Shown: positions 40,441 through 48,652, numbered from the stretch's first letter. The stretch: 64,000 nt of DNA from Streptomyces sp. NBC_01571 (GCF_026339875.1 NZ_JAPEPZ010000001.1:5518001-5582000); one strand, 5' to 3'. Translations and numbers: made by a program. Notes: a model not told the origin generated them from the sequence alone.

Positions 40441-41025
40441 GTGAAAGAAGCCGTGTACATCGGGAGCGACCCGTCCCGGCGGCCCGACCTGGAAGCGCTG
40501 ATGCGGTCCGTGGCCTGCGGCGACGAGCAGGCCTTCGCCGGCCTCTACGACGCCGTCGCCGGTCCGGTGCTGGGCGTGGTGCGGGCGGTGCTGCGGGACC
40601 GGGCCCAGTCCGAGGAGGTCACCCAGGACGTCCTGGTCGAGGTGTGGCGCACCGCGCCCCGCTTCGAGGCGGCGCGCGGCACCGTCATCAACTGGGTGCT
40701 CACCCTGGCCCATCGCCGTGCGGTGGACCGGGTCCGCTCCGCCGAGGCCACGGCCGCCCGGGACCACAGGGCGGCACTGCTCGACCGGCTGCCCGAGTAC
40801 GACGAGGTGACCGAGCAGGTCGAGATCCGGCTCGAACACGAGCAGGTACGCCGCTGTCTGCGCACGCTCACGGAACTGCAGCGCCAGTCCGTGACGCTCG
40901 CCTACTACCGGGGACTGACCTACCGCGAGGTGGCCGCCCAACTGTCCGTGCCGCTGGGGACGGTCAAGACCCGTCTGCGCGACGGTCTCATCCGACTGCG
41001 TGACTGCCTGGGAGTGAGCGCATGA
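40441..41025 (+). CDS. sigK: SigK-like ECF RNA polymerase sigma factor
   Basis: The 194-residue protein has sigma region 2 (LMRSVACGDEQAFAGLYDAVAGPVLGVVRAVLRDRAQSEEVTQDVLVEVWRTAPRF) and region 4 (LTELQRQSVTLAYYRGLTYREVAAQLSVPLGTVKTRLRDGLIRLRDCLG), typical of the RskA-regulated SigK/ECF19 type. The GTG at 40441 has CCGAAGGATG upstream; a longer start at 40240 would add Pro-rich repeats. The rskA start overlaps the stop (ATGA). By analogy with Mycobacterium, release from RskA would activate the fasciclin gene and its own operon. Confidence 0.9.
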   Translation: MKEAVYIGSDPSRRPDLEALMRSVACGDEQAFAGLYDAVAGPVLGVVRAVLRDRAQSEEVTQDVLVEVWRTAPRFEAARGTVINWVLTLAHRRAVDRVRSAEATAARDHRAALLDRLPEYDEVTEQVEIRLEHEQVRRCLRTLTELQRQSVTLAYYRGLTYREVAAQLSVPLGTVKTRLRDGLIRLRDCLGVSA

Positions 41026-41768
41026 CGACCACCGCCGACCTGCACACCCTGACCGGGGCGTACGCCCTGCACGCCCTTCCGGACCAGGAGCGCGCGGAGT
41101 TCGAGGAACACCTCGCCGACTGCGCGGCCTGCGCCGACGAGGTGGGCGAACTGGCGGCCGCGGCGGCCAGGTTGGGGCTCGCCGCCTACGCTCCGCCGCA
41201 CCCCGCGATGAAGGCACGGGTGATGGCCCGGATCCTCGCCGTCCGGCAGGACGTTCCGCGGGTACGCCTGCCCGCTCCGTCCCGCGCGCTCACCCGGCGG
41301 CTCGGACGCTGGGCGCTGGCCACCTGTGTCGCCGCCGCCGCGGGGCTCGCCGGGACCACGGTCTGGCAGCACACCAGGGCCGACGACGCGGGGCGGCGGG
41401 CGAGCGCGTCCCGGCAGCGGGCGGACGACCTCGCGGCTGTGCTCTCGGCCTCCGACGCGACCTCCCGCCACGTACGTCTCCCGGGCGGGGCGACCGGCAC
41501 GCTCCTCGTCTCCAGGAGCCGTGACCGGGCGGCCTTCGTGGTCTCCGGGATGGCGGCACCGCCCCGCGGCAGGGTCTACCAACTGTGGTTCGACGACTCC
41601 GGAACCATGCGGCCGGCGGGGCTGATGGAATCCCACCGGGCCACGCAAGCCGTGGTGTTGGACGGTTCGCCCCGCGGGGCCTCCGCGGTGGGCATCACGG
41701 TGGAACCGGCCGGCGGCTCGGCCCGCCCGAGCTCGACGCCGGTCGCCCTCATGGCGTTGCCCGTCTGA
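41022..41768 (+). CDS. rskA: RskA-like anti-sigma factor
   Basis: The 248-residue protein has an N-terminal zinc-associated anti-sigma motif (EFEEHLADCAACADEVGEL, with His and two Cys of HxxxCxxC near residues 30-37). A membrane helix lies at about 95-112 and the C-terminal RskA domain outside. The latter is recognised by ARHVRLPGGATGTLLVSRSRDRAAFVVSGMAAPPRGRVYQLWF-type sequence near 145-190. It should sequester the SigK-like factor until regulated proteolysis. The overlap ATGA couples it to sigK. Confidence 0.93.
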   Translation: MTTTADLHTLTGAYALHALPDQERAEFEEHLADCAACADEVGELAAAAARLGLAAYAPPHPAMKARVMARILAVRQDVPRVRLPAPSRALTRRLGRWALATCVAAAAGLAGTTVWQHTRADDAGRRASASRQRADDLAAVLSASDATSRHVRLPGGATGTLLVSRSRDRAAFVVSGMAAPPRGRVYQLWFDDSGTMRPAGLMESHRATQAVVLDGSPRGASAVGITVEPAGGSARPSSTPVALMALPV

Positions 41769-41866
41769 GTACGGGCGGGGCCGCCGTGGCGCCGGCGGTC
41801 CGGGGTGCCGCTCCCGCGGTCCGGAGCATCGCCCCCGCGGTTCGGGTCAGTTCACCGTAAAGAACC

Positions 41867-41895
41867 TTGACAGTCGATTGGTCTAGTCCAACGAT
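41867..41895 (+). promoter_or_regulatory. Chitinase promoter with DasR-type operator (dre)
   Basis: TTGACA at 41867-41872 and AACGAT at 41890-41895 are spaced 17 bases apart as -35 and -10 boxes. The 16-mer ATTGGTCTAGTCCAAC at 41877-41892 fits the dre consensus for the N-acetylglucosamine-responsive repressor DasR (AGTGGTCTAGACCACT) and overlaps the promoter core. A second TGGTCCAG lies near 41911. The layout indicates repression when GlcN-phosphates are low. Confidence 0.8.
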
Positions 41896-42010
41896 GGTCG
41901 CTGTTCGCCTCTGGTCCAGCGGGAGCCCCCGGCGCGCTTCGGCCGGCAGGCCTCCCGCGGTTATGCCCTTCCGCTGTTCCCGCCTGCTCTTTTCCACCAT
42001 GGGAGCGTCA

Positions 42011-43081
42011 ATGAGACGACCTGGTCCGCTTCGCACCTTGCTGTCCTGCATGACCGTGACCGCCCTGTCTGCCGGGCTGGTCGCCCTCGGCGGAGGTGGC
42101 GCGCTGGCCGCGGCACCGGCCCGCTCGCACGCCCCGAAGCCGCTCCCCGCGCATGTGGCGGCGCCGTACTTCGAGGCGTGGACCGGCGAGAGCCCGGCCG
42201 CGCTCGCCGCCGCGTCGGGCAACAAGTACCTCACGATGGCCTTCCTCCAGACGGACGCGCCGGGCTCGTGCACCGCGTACTGGAACGGCGCCACCGCCCA
42301 GCCGATCGACAAGGCGTCCTTCGGCGCGGACATCGCCCGGATCCAGGCCCGCGGCGGCAACGTCATCCCGTCCTTCGGCGGCTACGGCGCCGACACCACC
42401 GGCACCGAACTCGCCGACAGCTGCACCAGTGTCGACGCCATCGCCAAGGTGTACGAGAGCCTCGTCACGACGTACGGCATCACCCGGATCGACCTCGACA
42501 TCGAGGCCGACTCGATCAACAACACCGCCGGGATCGACCGCCGCAACAAGGCCATCGCCAAGGTCCAGCGCTGGGCCGAACGCACGCGTCACCCCGTGCA
42601 GTTCTCCTACACGCTGCCCAGCTTCGCGACCGGTCTCGCGCCCAACGGGGTGGCCCTGCTGCGCAACGCCGTCGACAACGGCGCACGCGTGGACGTCGTC
42701 AACATCATGACCTTCGACTACTGGGACGGCGCCACGCACGACATGGCGGCCGACACCAGGACGGCCGCGACCGGCCTGCACGACCAACTGGCCGCGCTGC
42801 ACCCGGAGAAGTCCCCGGCGAAGCTGTGGAACACGATCGGCGTCACCGAGATGCCCGGCATCGACGACTACGGCCCCGAGGAGACCTTCACCACCCAGGA
42901 CGCCGTCGCGGTCGAGAGGTGGGCCGCCGCCAGGGGCATCAACACGCTCTCCTTCTGGGCGCTCCAGCGTGACAACGGCGGCTGCGTGGGCACCGCGGGC
43001 GCCAACACCTGCTCCGGAATCGCCCAGGACACCTGGTACTTCAGCCACACCTTCGAGCGCTTCACCCACGGCGTCCGCTGA
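42011..43081 (+). CDS. Secreted GH18 chitinase
   Basis: The 356-residue enzyme has a signal peptide (cleavage near AAA-PAR, about residue 38) and a single GH18 catalytic barrel. Visible are YFEAWTGES, VIPSFGGYGAD and the active-site motif RIDLDIEAD near residue 160, where the last Glu is the catalytic acid in DxxDxDxE. VDVVNIMTFDYWDG and INTLSFWALQRDNGG follow. No chitin-binding module is fused. It should degrade chitin outside the cell. The ATG at 42011 has GGGAGC upstream; an ATG four codons earlier is possible. The upstream dre site ties it to the DasR aminosugar regulon. Confidence 0.93.
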   Translation: MRRPGPLRTLLSCMTVTALSAGLVALGGGGALAAAPARSHAPKPLPAHVAAPYFEAWTGESPAALAAASGNKYLTMAFLQTDAPGSCTAYWNGATAQPIDKASFGADIARIQARGGNVIPSFGGYGADTTGTELADSCTSVDAIAKVYESLVTTYGITRIDLDIEADSINNTAGIDRRNKAIAKVQRWAERTRHPVQFSYTLPSFATGLAPNGVALLRNAVDNGARVDVVNIMTFDYWDGATHDMAADTRTAATGLHDQLAALHPEKSPAKLWNTIGVTEMPGIDDYGPEETFTTQDAVAVERWAAARGINTLSFWALQRDNGGCVGTAGANTCSGIAQDTWYFSHTFERFTHGVR

Positions 43082-43131
43082 CGTTTCACCCACGGTGTTC
43101 GCCGAGCGGCGTGGGAAGGCGGCCGTGGCGC

Positions 43132-43166
43132 CTCGGGGCCCGCCCGGAATCCGGGCGGGCCCCGAG
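43132..43166. terminator. Strong stem-loop terminator, 16-bp stem
   Basis: CTCGGGGCCCGCCCGG at 43132-43147 pairs perfectly with 43151-43166 around a 3-base AAT loop. It sits between the chitinase gene and the convergent STAS gene and can terminate both. Confidence 0.85.
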
Positions 43167-43206
43167 GGCCTGGTGCCCCGTTCTGCCGTGCTCCGGCCGT
43201 CCCGCG

Positions 43207-43599
43207 TCACATGCCGTACGGACTCGACGGGGGAGCTGTCGTACGGAGGTCGCGCGGGAGGTGCGGCGCCACCGGAGCCCTCGGCGCGCCGAGGAGCAGG
43301 GGAGCGGCGCCGGTGCGGGCCAGGAGCTGTGAGGTCTGCGGGGAGGGGTGGTGCAGCTGCAGCGACGCGTGCGCCGTGGCGGCGTGCTCCGACGCGTCCA
43401 GGAAGACCTTCAGGCCAGTGCCGTCGCATGATCCGAGAGGGGTCAGATCGACGTCGATGGTCCTGATGCCGTCGTCCAGGCACCGTTCCAGGGCGTCGCG
43501 CACCCGGGGCGCCGTGGCCGGATCGATCTCACCGGCCAGGGTGATCAGTGACCGGTTCCTCCGGTCGTGCCGGTAGATGGTCAGACGCGGTAGGGACAT
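43207..43599 (-). CDS. STAS-domain protein lacking the phosphorylated serine
   Basis: The 130-residue protein has a STAS domain (LITLAGEIDPATAPRVRDALERCLDDGIRTIDVDLTPLGSCDGTGLKVFLDASEHA), as in anti-anti-sigma factors. The site where SpoIIAA-type proteins carry the regulated Ser (D-S-T/S-G) reads CDGTGLKVF, so the Ser is a Gly. It therefore may not be switched by phosphorylation. A disordered, Pro-rich C-terminus follows. The ATG at 43599 has GGAGG upstream and overlaps the end of the small membrane protein gene before it. Confidence 0.85.
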   Translation of the reverse strand: MSLPRLTIYRHDRRNRSLITLAGEIDPATAPRVRDALERCLDDGIRTIDVDLTPLGSCDGTGLKVFLDASEHAATAHASLQLHHPSPQTSQLLARTGAAPLLLGAPRAPVAPHLPRDLRTTAPPSSPYGM

Positions 43600-43868
43600 G
43601 ACGCCTCCGTTCTGGGGACTCGCCGGGCTTCTCGGGTCCGGCCGGTACGGACGAGGTCCGGGCCGAGGTCGGGCCCGAGGTCCGGCCCGAGGTCCGGGCG
43701 GTGCCCCGGCCAGGCCGGAGCGCGGGCGGACGGCTGCTGTACGGGCGGCCGGCTGCTGTACGGGCGGTCGGCGATTCGCTCGGCGTGCTGGATGCCGAGC
43801 CGGTGGAGCACGTAGGCCCCGACGGCGACAAGCACCAGACAGAGGGAGACGGTCACGAAGGCGTCCAT
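43581..43868 (-). CDS. Small single-pass membrane protein upstream of the STAS gene
   Basis: The 95-residue product starts with a membrane helix (MDAFVTVSLCLVLVAVGAYVLHRLGI, residues 1-26) followed by a polar Pro/Arg-rich tail with a PDLG repeat. The ATG at 43868 has GAGGCGG upstream. Its 3' end overlaps the STAS gene start by 19 bases, so translation is likely coupled. The function is unknown; a membrane tether for the STAS protein is a possibility. Confidence 0.7.
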   Translation of the reverse strand: MDAFVTVSLCLVLVAVGAYVLHRLGIQHAERIADRPYSSRPPVQQPSARAPAWPGHRPDLGPDLGPDLGPDLVRTGRTREARRVPRTEASCPYRV

Positions 43869-44249
43869 GGCAGCCGCCTCATTCGCCGATGACCGGAAGG
43901 CGGCGGGGCCGCAGGTCGTGGCGCGTCGCTTCGAAGATCGCGGACATGGGGCCGACCCGTCTCCGGGCCGCCCTGGGACTGCGGTCCGGGTCTCGTCACT
44001 CACCGGGAACGACCCGGCGTGGAAGCCGGCGCACGAAATACTCTCGGTACACCAAACGTACTCCTCCCGTCCCCCGGCTTCCCCGTGCCCGACGCTCCCC
44101 GTGCCGGAAGCGCCCGGCGTCGCGGCGGCCGAGGCGACCGGCAGGAGTACGGTGGAGCCGAGGGCACCTCGTATGCCGGTGATCGGACCGGTCTCGTCCT
44201 CGCCGCGCAGCAGACACGGGCCGCTCCGGTCCGGGGCAGGTTCCGCCCT
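43869..44249. other. Intergenic region without a supported gene
   Basis: This stretch of 381 bases lies between the divergent small membrane protein gene and the hypothetical gene at 44250. ORFs here are short and have no recognisable features. It probably contains two promoters. Confidence 0.4.
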
Positions 44250-44585
44250 ATGACATCCGAGGCCACGCATCAGCCGCCCGGTCCGCAGCGCGCAGACTCC
44301 CCCGGCGCAGATTCCTCCCGGGCCCCCGGCACGCGGACGGACGCGCCGGGCCGGGTGGAGGTCCGTATCGTCTCCGGGGACCCCGAAGCGGCCCGGCGTG
44401 TCGCGGACGCGCTCCGGGTGCTGTTCGCCGGCGACGAGCAGCGCAGTTACCCGGACGGCCCCGCGGGAACGGGCACGCGGCTGCACCTCACGCTCGACGC
44501 CTCGGACACCGCCCGCCCGCTCCGCCCCTGGCTCGACACCAGCAGGCCGCCCGCGGACCGCACCCACCGGGGCGAGACGGTCTGA
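44250..44585 (+). CDS. Small hypothetical protein
   Basis: The 111-residue ORF has a disordered Pro/Ser/Asp-rich N-terminal third. It is followed by a compact alpha/beta segment (GRVEVRIVSGDPEAARRVADALRVLFAGDEQRSYPDGPAGTGTRLHLTLDA) that looks like a real domain. It has no named family that I recognise. The start at 44250 has only a distant GCAGG site. It may pair with the DUF5994 gene that follows. Confidence 0.55.
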   Translation: MTSEATHQPPGPQRADSPGADSSRAPGTRTDAPGRVEVRIVSGDPEAARRVADALRVLFAGDEQRSYPDGPAGTGTRLHLTLDASDTARPLRPWLDTSRPPADRTHRGETV

Positions 44586-44905
44586 CGGCCCCGCCGTCGA
44601 GCCACCCGGATCCCCGCCCGTTCCCCGGAAACCGTCGAAGAGGCGCAGCCCAGGACCCTGGCCGCACCGTCACCGAGGCCGAGGTGCCCCCGATGCCTCC
44701 CGGTCTCCGTACTCGGTTCCCCGCACTCCGGTCGTGGCGCACCCCGCCCGCGGCCGGTCGGATGTTCCGCAACGACCCCTGGTCCGCGGAGCGTTACGCA
44801 CCCCGACGCACCCGGCGCCCCCGACGCACGGACCCGTCGGCCGACCGCGACCACTGCACTTCACCCGCCCGCCGCCTCGCCCTCGCCACCCCTCCAGGAG
44901 CTCCG
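44586..44905. other. Intergenic region before the DUF5994 gene
   Basis: These 320 bases contain only GC-rich shadow ORFs. CCAGGAGCTCCG at the right end is the ribosome-binding site of the DUF5994 gene. I see no repeat or hairpin worth noting. Confidence 0.4.
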
Positions 44906-45365
44906 ATGACTCTCGCCCCGCCGCCCCTGCTCTTCTCCCCGGTCGGTGTCCGCCTGCGCCTGGCGGCCCAGCCCGAGCACGGCCGTATGCCCCGGCCCAT
45001 CGACGGCGCCTGGTGGCCCCGCTCGTACGACCTGACCTCGGAACTGCCCTGGCTGCTCGACGGACTTCCGCGTTCCTGGGGGCAGATCGAGGGCGTTCTG
45101 GTGGACGGGGCCGAGTGGTCCCCGTTCCCGGGCCGGCTGCTCGTCGCCGAGGGAGTCGTGCGCCTGCGCCGGACGACCCCCCCGGCACGCCCCGTCCACC
45201 GTCTGTCTGGTGGCTCCCGGCCGGGGCCGCTGGGACCTTCTGGTGGTGCCGCCCACCGCCACGGAGGAGGAGGCCGGCCGGCTCATGGAAGGCGCCGTGG
45301 GGGACAGCTTGGAGGACAGCCTCGGGGACCACGTGCCGGACCACGTGGAGGACCGTGTGGTGTGA
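44906..45365 (+). pseudogene. DUF5994-type protein with a frameshift in a C7 tract
   Basis: Up to about residue 90 the ATG frame reads the conserved DUF5994 pattern (RLRLAAQPEHGRMPRPIDGAWWPRSYDLTSELPWLLDGL). Right after a run of seven C at 45176-45182 that frame becomes low-complexity, while the next frame continues with STVCLVAPGRGRWDLLVVPPTATEEEAGRLMEG and an acidic tail ending at the TGA 45363-45365. Removing one C restores a protein of about 152 residues. This is either a homopolymer sequencing error, a phase-variable tract or a pseudogene. The function of the family is unknown. Confidence 0.7.
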
Positions 45366-45452
45366 GCGGACGGCAGGACGCACGCGGGCGCGGTCGGGGC
45401 CCGTGAACCGGCGTGACGGAGCGGGGCGTTCCCTCGACAGCCCTGTGCGCCC

Positions 45453-45489
45453 CCGATCCCCGATCCCTGATCCCTGATCCTCGATCCCG
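45453..45489. repeat. Degenerate tandem GATCCC repeat
   Basis: The hexamer CGATCC or TGATCC recurs five times at 7-8 base spacing just downstream of the frameshifted gene and next to the end of the epimerase gene. It has no clear hairpin. Confidence 0.6.
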
Positions 45490-45492
45490 TCG

Positions 45493-46488
45493 TCACTCCC
45501 CGCGGAGCTTCGCCGTGGCGAACTCCCGCATCCCCTCCTCGAAGGCGACCTCGGCCTTCCAGCCCAGTTCGGCGCGGAGCCGGGAGGAGTCCGCCGTGAT
45601 GTGGCGTACGTCGCCCAGGCGGTACTCGCCGGTCACCACGGGCTCGGGCCCGCCGTACGCGGCGGCCAGTGCCCGTGCCATCGCCCCGACCGTGTGCGGT
45701 TCCCCGCTGCCGGTGTTGTACGCGGTCAGCGCGCCGTCCCGGGACTCGGCCATGAGCGCGGCCACGTTGGCCGCCGCCACATCCCGTACGTGCACGAAGT
45801 CCCGTCGCTGGCGCCCGTCCTCGAAGACGCGCGGCGCCCGGCCGTGGGCGAGGGCGGACCGGAAGAAGGAGGCGACGCCCGCGTAGGGGGTGTCGCGCGG
45901 CATGCCGGGGCCGTAGACGTTGTGGTAGCGCAGCGACACCGCCGAGCCGCCGGTGGCCCGGGCCCAGGCCGCCGCCAGATGCTCCTGTGCCAGCTTGGTC
46001 GTCGCGTACACGTTGCGGGGATCGGCCGGCGCGTCCTCGCCCACCAGTCCCGGGGTCAGTTCCTCACCGCACCGCGGGCACCGGGGTTCGAACCGTCCCG
46101 CGTCCAGATCGGCCACGGTCCGGGGCCCCGGCCGGACCACCCCGTGCCACTCGCACGCGTACCGCCCCTCCCCGTACACCACCATCGACCCGGCGAGCAC
46201 GAGCCGCCGCACCCCCGCCTCCGCCATGGCGGCCAGCAGTACCGCCGTACCGAGGTCGTTGCGCGACACGTACTCGACCGCGTCCCCGAACCCCGTTCCC
46301 AGCCCGACCATCGCCGCCTGATGGCAGACGGCGTCCACGCCCGGCAGCGCGGACGCGACCGCCCCGGCGTCGCGCACGTCCAGACCGTCGCGCAGGTCGA
46401 ACACGACGGGTTCGTGCCCGTGTTCCCTCAGCGCCTCGACGACATGGGACCCGATGAACCCGGCACCGCCGGTGACCAGTACACGCAT
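45493..46488 (-). CDS. NAD-dependent nucleotide-sugar epimerase/dehydratase with zinc-ribbon insert
   Basis: The 331-residue extended SDR begins MRVLVTGGAGFIGSH (NAD loop) and carries the catalytic pair YATTK near residue 160 and a Ser before it (LAGSMVVYGEG). FVHVRDVAAANVAAL and YNTGSGEPHTV are typical of UDP-glucose 4-epimerase-like enzymes. Between strand 5 and the catalytic Tyr sits an insert with CEWHG and RCPRCGEEL, which would form a zinc site. It probably acts on a nucleotide sugar; the exact substrate is unknown. The ATG at 46488 has a weak AGCGTGCC leader. Confidence 0.9.
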   Translation of the reverse strand: MRVLVTGGAGFIGSHVVEALREHGHEPVVFDLRDGLDVRDAGAVASALPGVDAVCHQAAMVGLGTGFGDAVEYVSRNDLGTAVLLAAMAEAGVRRLVLAGSMVVYGEGRYACEWHGVVRPGPRTVADLDAGRFEPRCPRCGEELTPGLVGEDAPADPRNVYATTKLAQEHLAAAWARATGGSAVSLRYHNVYGPGMPRDTPYAGVASFFRSALAHGRAPRVFEDGRQRRDFVHVRDVAAANVAALMAESRDGALTAYNTGSGEPHTVGAMARALAAAYGGPEPVVTGEYRLGDVRHITADSSRLRAELGWKAEVAFEEGMREFATAKLRGE

Positions 46489-46724
46489 ACCGGGCACGCT
46501 AGGCCCCGGACCTGCGCCATCACAGCGCCGCGCCGTGCATGTCACCGCTCCGTAAGACCTCGCCCGTCCCCGGCGGCCGGAACGGGCGCGAGGGAGCGCG
46601 GGTTCACGGGAGGCCGTCGCGTGAGGAGCGCGCGCGTGGCCGCCGGCATCCGAGGCGCGCGGCGCACGGGTCCCCCGCGGAAACACCCCGCCGGACAAGT
46701 GGCCGGGCCGTGGCGAAAGACCGA

Positions 46725-46764
46725 GGTCAACCGTGCGGGCCGATGGTCAACCGTGCGGGCCGAT
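46725..46764. repeat. 20-bp tandem duplication at the end of a lipoprotein gene
   Basis: The unit GGTCAACCGTGCGGGCCGAT is present twice in exact tandem (46725-46744 and 46745-46764). The minus-strand lipoprotein stop codon lies in the second copy, so the first copy repeats the gene's last residues outside the ORF. A recent slippage event is likely. Confidence 0.9.
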
Positions 46765-47244
46765 GGTCCTGGCCCACCCCACCGACAGCCCCCAGGATCC
46801 AGTTGTCCTGGAGGTGACCGTTACGGCGACGTTCTCGTGGGTGTTCCTGGAAGCCAGCTGGTCCAGCTGCCGAGGTCCCCTGTCCGAGCACGCGACGGAT
46901 TGGCTCATGAACGAGCCGACCTCGACGTCGATGGTCCCGGAACCCGAGCAGATCACCGCGACTTCCAGAGTTCCCCGTCGAACCAGGGGGATTTCCGGAA
47001 ACGTGTAACCACCCGTCATTCCGCCCGTTCTGATGAACGTTTCCTGCGCGTCCGGAAGTTGGGGCGGAGTACGCGGGTCCGCGGTGACGGAGGATGCGGG
47101 TGAAGGGGCGGCGGAAGGTCTGTCGGGTGAAGCTGATTCGACCGGCACCTCACCCGCGGTCGCCCGACCGTCGGTCGACGTCGTACCGGTGCAGCCGGTC
47201 AACGCCAGCAGGGCGACTGGAACGGCCATCGCTATGCGCCGCAT
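46747..47244 (-). CDS. Secreted lipoprotein of unknown function
   Basis: The 165-residue product has a lipoprotein signal with the lipobox LTGC near residue 18, a Ser/Pro/Ala-rich linker to about residue 75, and a small beta-rich domain (YTFPEIPLVRRGTLEVAVICSGSGTIDVEVGSF, then NVAVTVTSRTTGSWGLSVGW). Two Cys in the domain may form a disulfide. The fold resembles small beta-sandwich lipoproteins of actinobacteria. The C-terminal codons are part of a 20-bp tandem duplication. Confidence 0.82.
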   Translation of the reverse strand: MRRIAMAVPVALLALTGCTGTTSTDGRATAGEVPVESASPDRPSAAPSPASSVTADPRTPPQLPDAQETFIRTGGMTGGYTFPEIPLVRRGTLEVAVICSGSGTIDVEVGSFMSQSVACSDRGPRQLDQLASRNTHENVAVTVTSRTTGSWGLSVGWARTIGPHG

Positions 47245-47332
47245 GTGACCACCCGGGCCATGGCACTTGCGAGCACTGTGGAGCTGGGAGCAGACACACT
47301 TCTCCCCCTGGTGTCCTGGGAATGGAAGTGGC

Positions 47333-48634
47333 TCATATGCGGTGGGCGCCTGCCGGTACGCCGTGGGCGACGCCGTACGGAGTCAGGGCGACGACGCCGG
47401 TTCCCCGCGAGGGTGTGTCGGCACTGATGTCGAGGGGGCTGACGCCGAACGAGCGGGCGACGTCGGGGGCGAGGTCGTGGGCGGTCCACCGCCATTCGTC
47501 CTCGTCGTCCTGGCTTTCCCGCGCTGCGTCCCAGTCGGGGTGCAGGCCCAGTTCCGCACGGCGTGCTCGCTCGTACGGCAGGGGGTCGCCGAGGGTCAGC
47601 AACTCGTCGTCCCCCTCGCCGGTCTCGCAGTACCGCCGGACCACCGTGCCGTGCTCGGCGACGAGCCAGGCGGAGCCGTCACCCTGGCCGCCGTAGTAGT
47701 ACGCCTGGGCCCCGCCGTAGCGTGCACTGAGCTCGGCGCACAGGCGCAGCACGTCCTCGCTCCGCTCCTTGCCGCAAGGGTCGCACCAGGCGCCGAGGAC
47801 GAGGGTCCAGCCGTCCAGCTCGGGTGTGACGAAGACCCGCTCGTAGCCCGTGTGGTCGTCCGTGTCGCAGCCGTGGCCGTCACTGTCGACGATGTCGTTG
47901 CCGAGAGCGAACGTCACGGGTCTGGGATCGGTCAGGCCCAGGGTCCGCATGATCCCGGCCTGGTCCCCACTGGGGACGGCGATCCAGTGATTCCAGCACG
48001 CCCACAGTGGTTCGGGCCGGTCTTCCAGGAGCTTGACGCGGATGAGCCGTTCGATCGCGGCCACGTCGGTACGGGACAGCACCGGTTCGCCGCCCAGCTC
48101 GGCGAGCACCGTCAACGCCCGTGCCCGCTGCCGGCCCGGTCCCCGCTCCCGGATGCGCTGGAGCGGCGGAATCACGTGCGGCCCCTGGAGGACCAGGGCA
48201 TCCTGTGCCTGCCGGGCGACCTTCGGGTCCGGGTCGCCGAGCAGCGTCAGCACAGCGGCGGCAGCGGACCGGCCGGCCTCGCCGCAGTGCTGGATCCCGC
48301 GGACCGCCTCGTACCGCACGAGCGGCAGGGGATGGGAGAGGGCCGTGGTGTAGCGGTCGAGGGCGGCTGCGCCGAGGTGGGAGAACACGAAGCCGATTTG
48401 CTTGCGGGAGCGCTCGTCGGTGGCGGAGGCGAGACCTCGGAGCAGGCCGTCGAAGCCCGCGTCTCCGATCCGTCCGAGGACGGCGGCGATCGGCCGCCGG
48501 TCCACGGGGGACTCCTGGTCCATCACCTCCCGCACCAACCCCTCGACCCCGTCGGCGCCGAGCGCGACCAGCGCGTCGGCCGCCGCCTCGCGTCGGTCCG
48601 GTATGCCGAGGCCTCGTATCAGGTCGGCGTTCAC
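47333..48634 (-). CDS. HEAT-repeat protein with a Cys-containing C-terminal domain
   Basis: The product (about 433 residues) has an N-terminal alpha-helical array with HEAT-like units (RREAAADALVALGADGVEGL, RRPIAAVLGRIGDAGFDGLLRGL, PLVRYEAVRGIQHCGEAGRSAAAAVLTLLGDPDPKVARQAQDAL), residues 10-190. A globular alpha/beta domain follows (VTFALGNDIVDSDGHGCDTDDH, LVLGAWCDPCGKERSEDVLRLCAELSARYGGAQAYYYG). The CxxC could bind zinc. The start is taken at the GTG 48634, which has GGAGGGG upstream; an ATG at 48652 extends it by six residues. Function unknown; HEAT arrays usually bind proteins. Confidence 0.82.
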   Translation of the reverse strand: MNADLIRGLGIPDRREAAADALVALGADGVEGLVREVMDQESPVDRRPIAAVLGRIGDAGFDGLLRGLASATDERSRKQIGFVFSHLGAAALDRYTTALSHPLPLVRYEAVRGIQHCGEAGRSAAAAVLTLLGDPDPKVARQAQDALVLQGPHVIPPLQRIRERGPGRQRARALTVLAELGGEPVLSRTDVAAIERLIRVKLLEDRPEPLWACWNHWIAVPSGDQAGIMRTLGLTDPRPVTFALGNDIVDSDGHGCDTDDHTGYERVFVTPELDGWTLVLGAWCDPCGKERSEDVLRLCAELSARYGGAQAYYYGGQGDGSAWLVAEHGTVVRRYCETGEGDDELLTLGDPLPYERARRAELGLHPDWDAARESQDDEDEWRWTAHDLAPDVARSFGVSPLDISADTPSRGTGVVALTPYGVAHGVPAGAHRI

Positions 48635-48652
48635 CACGTGCCCCTCCACCAT

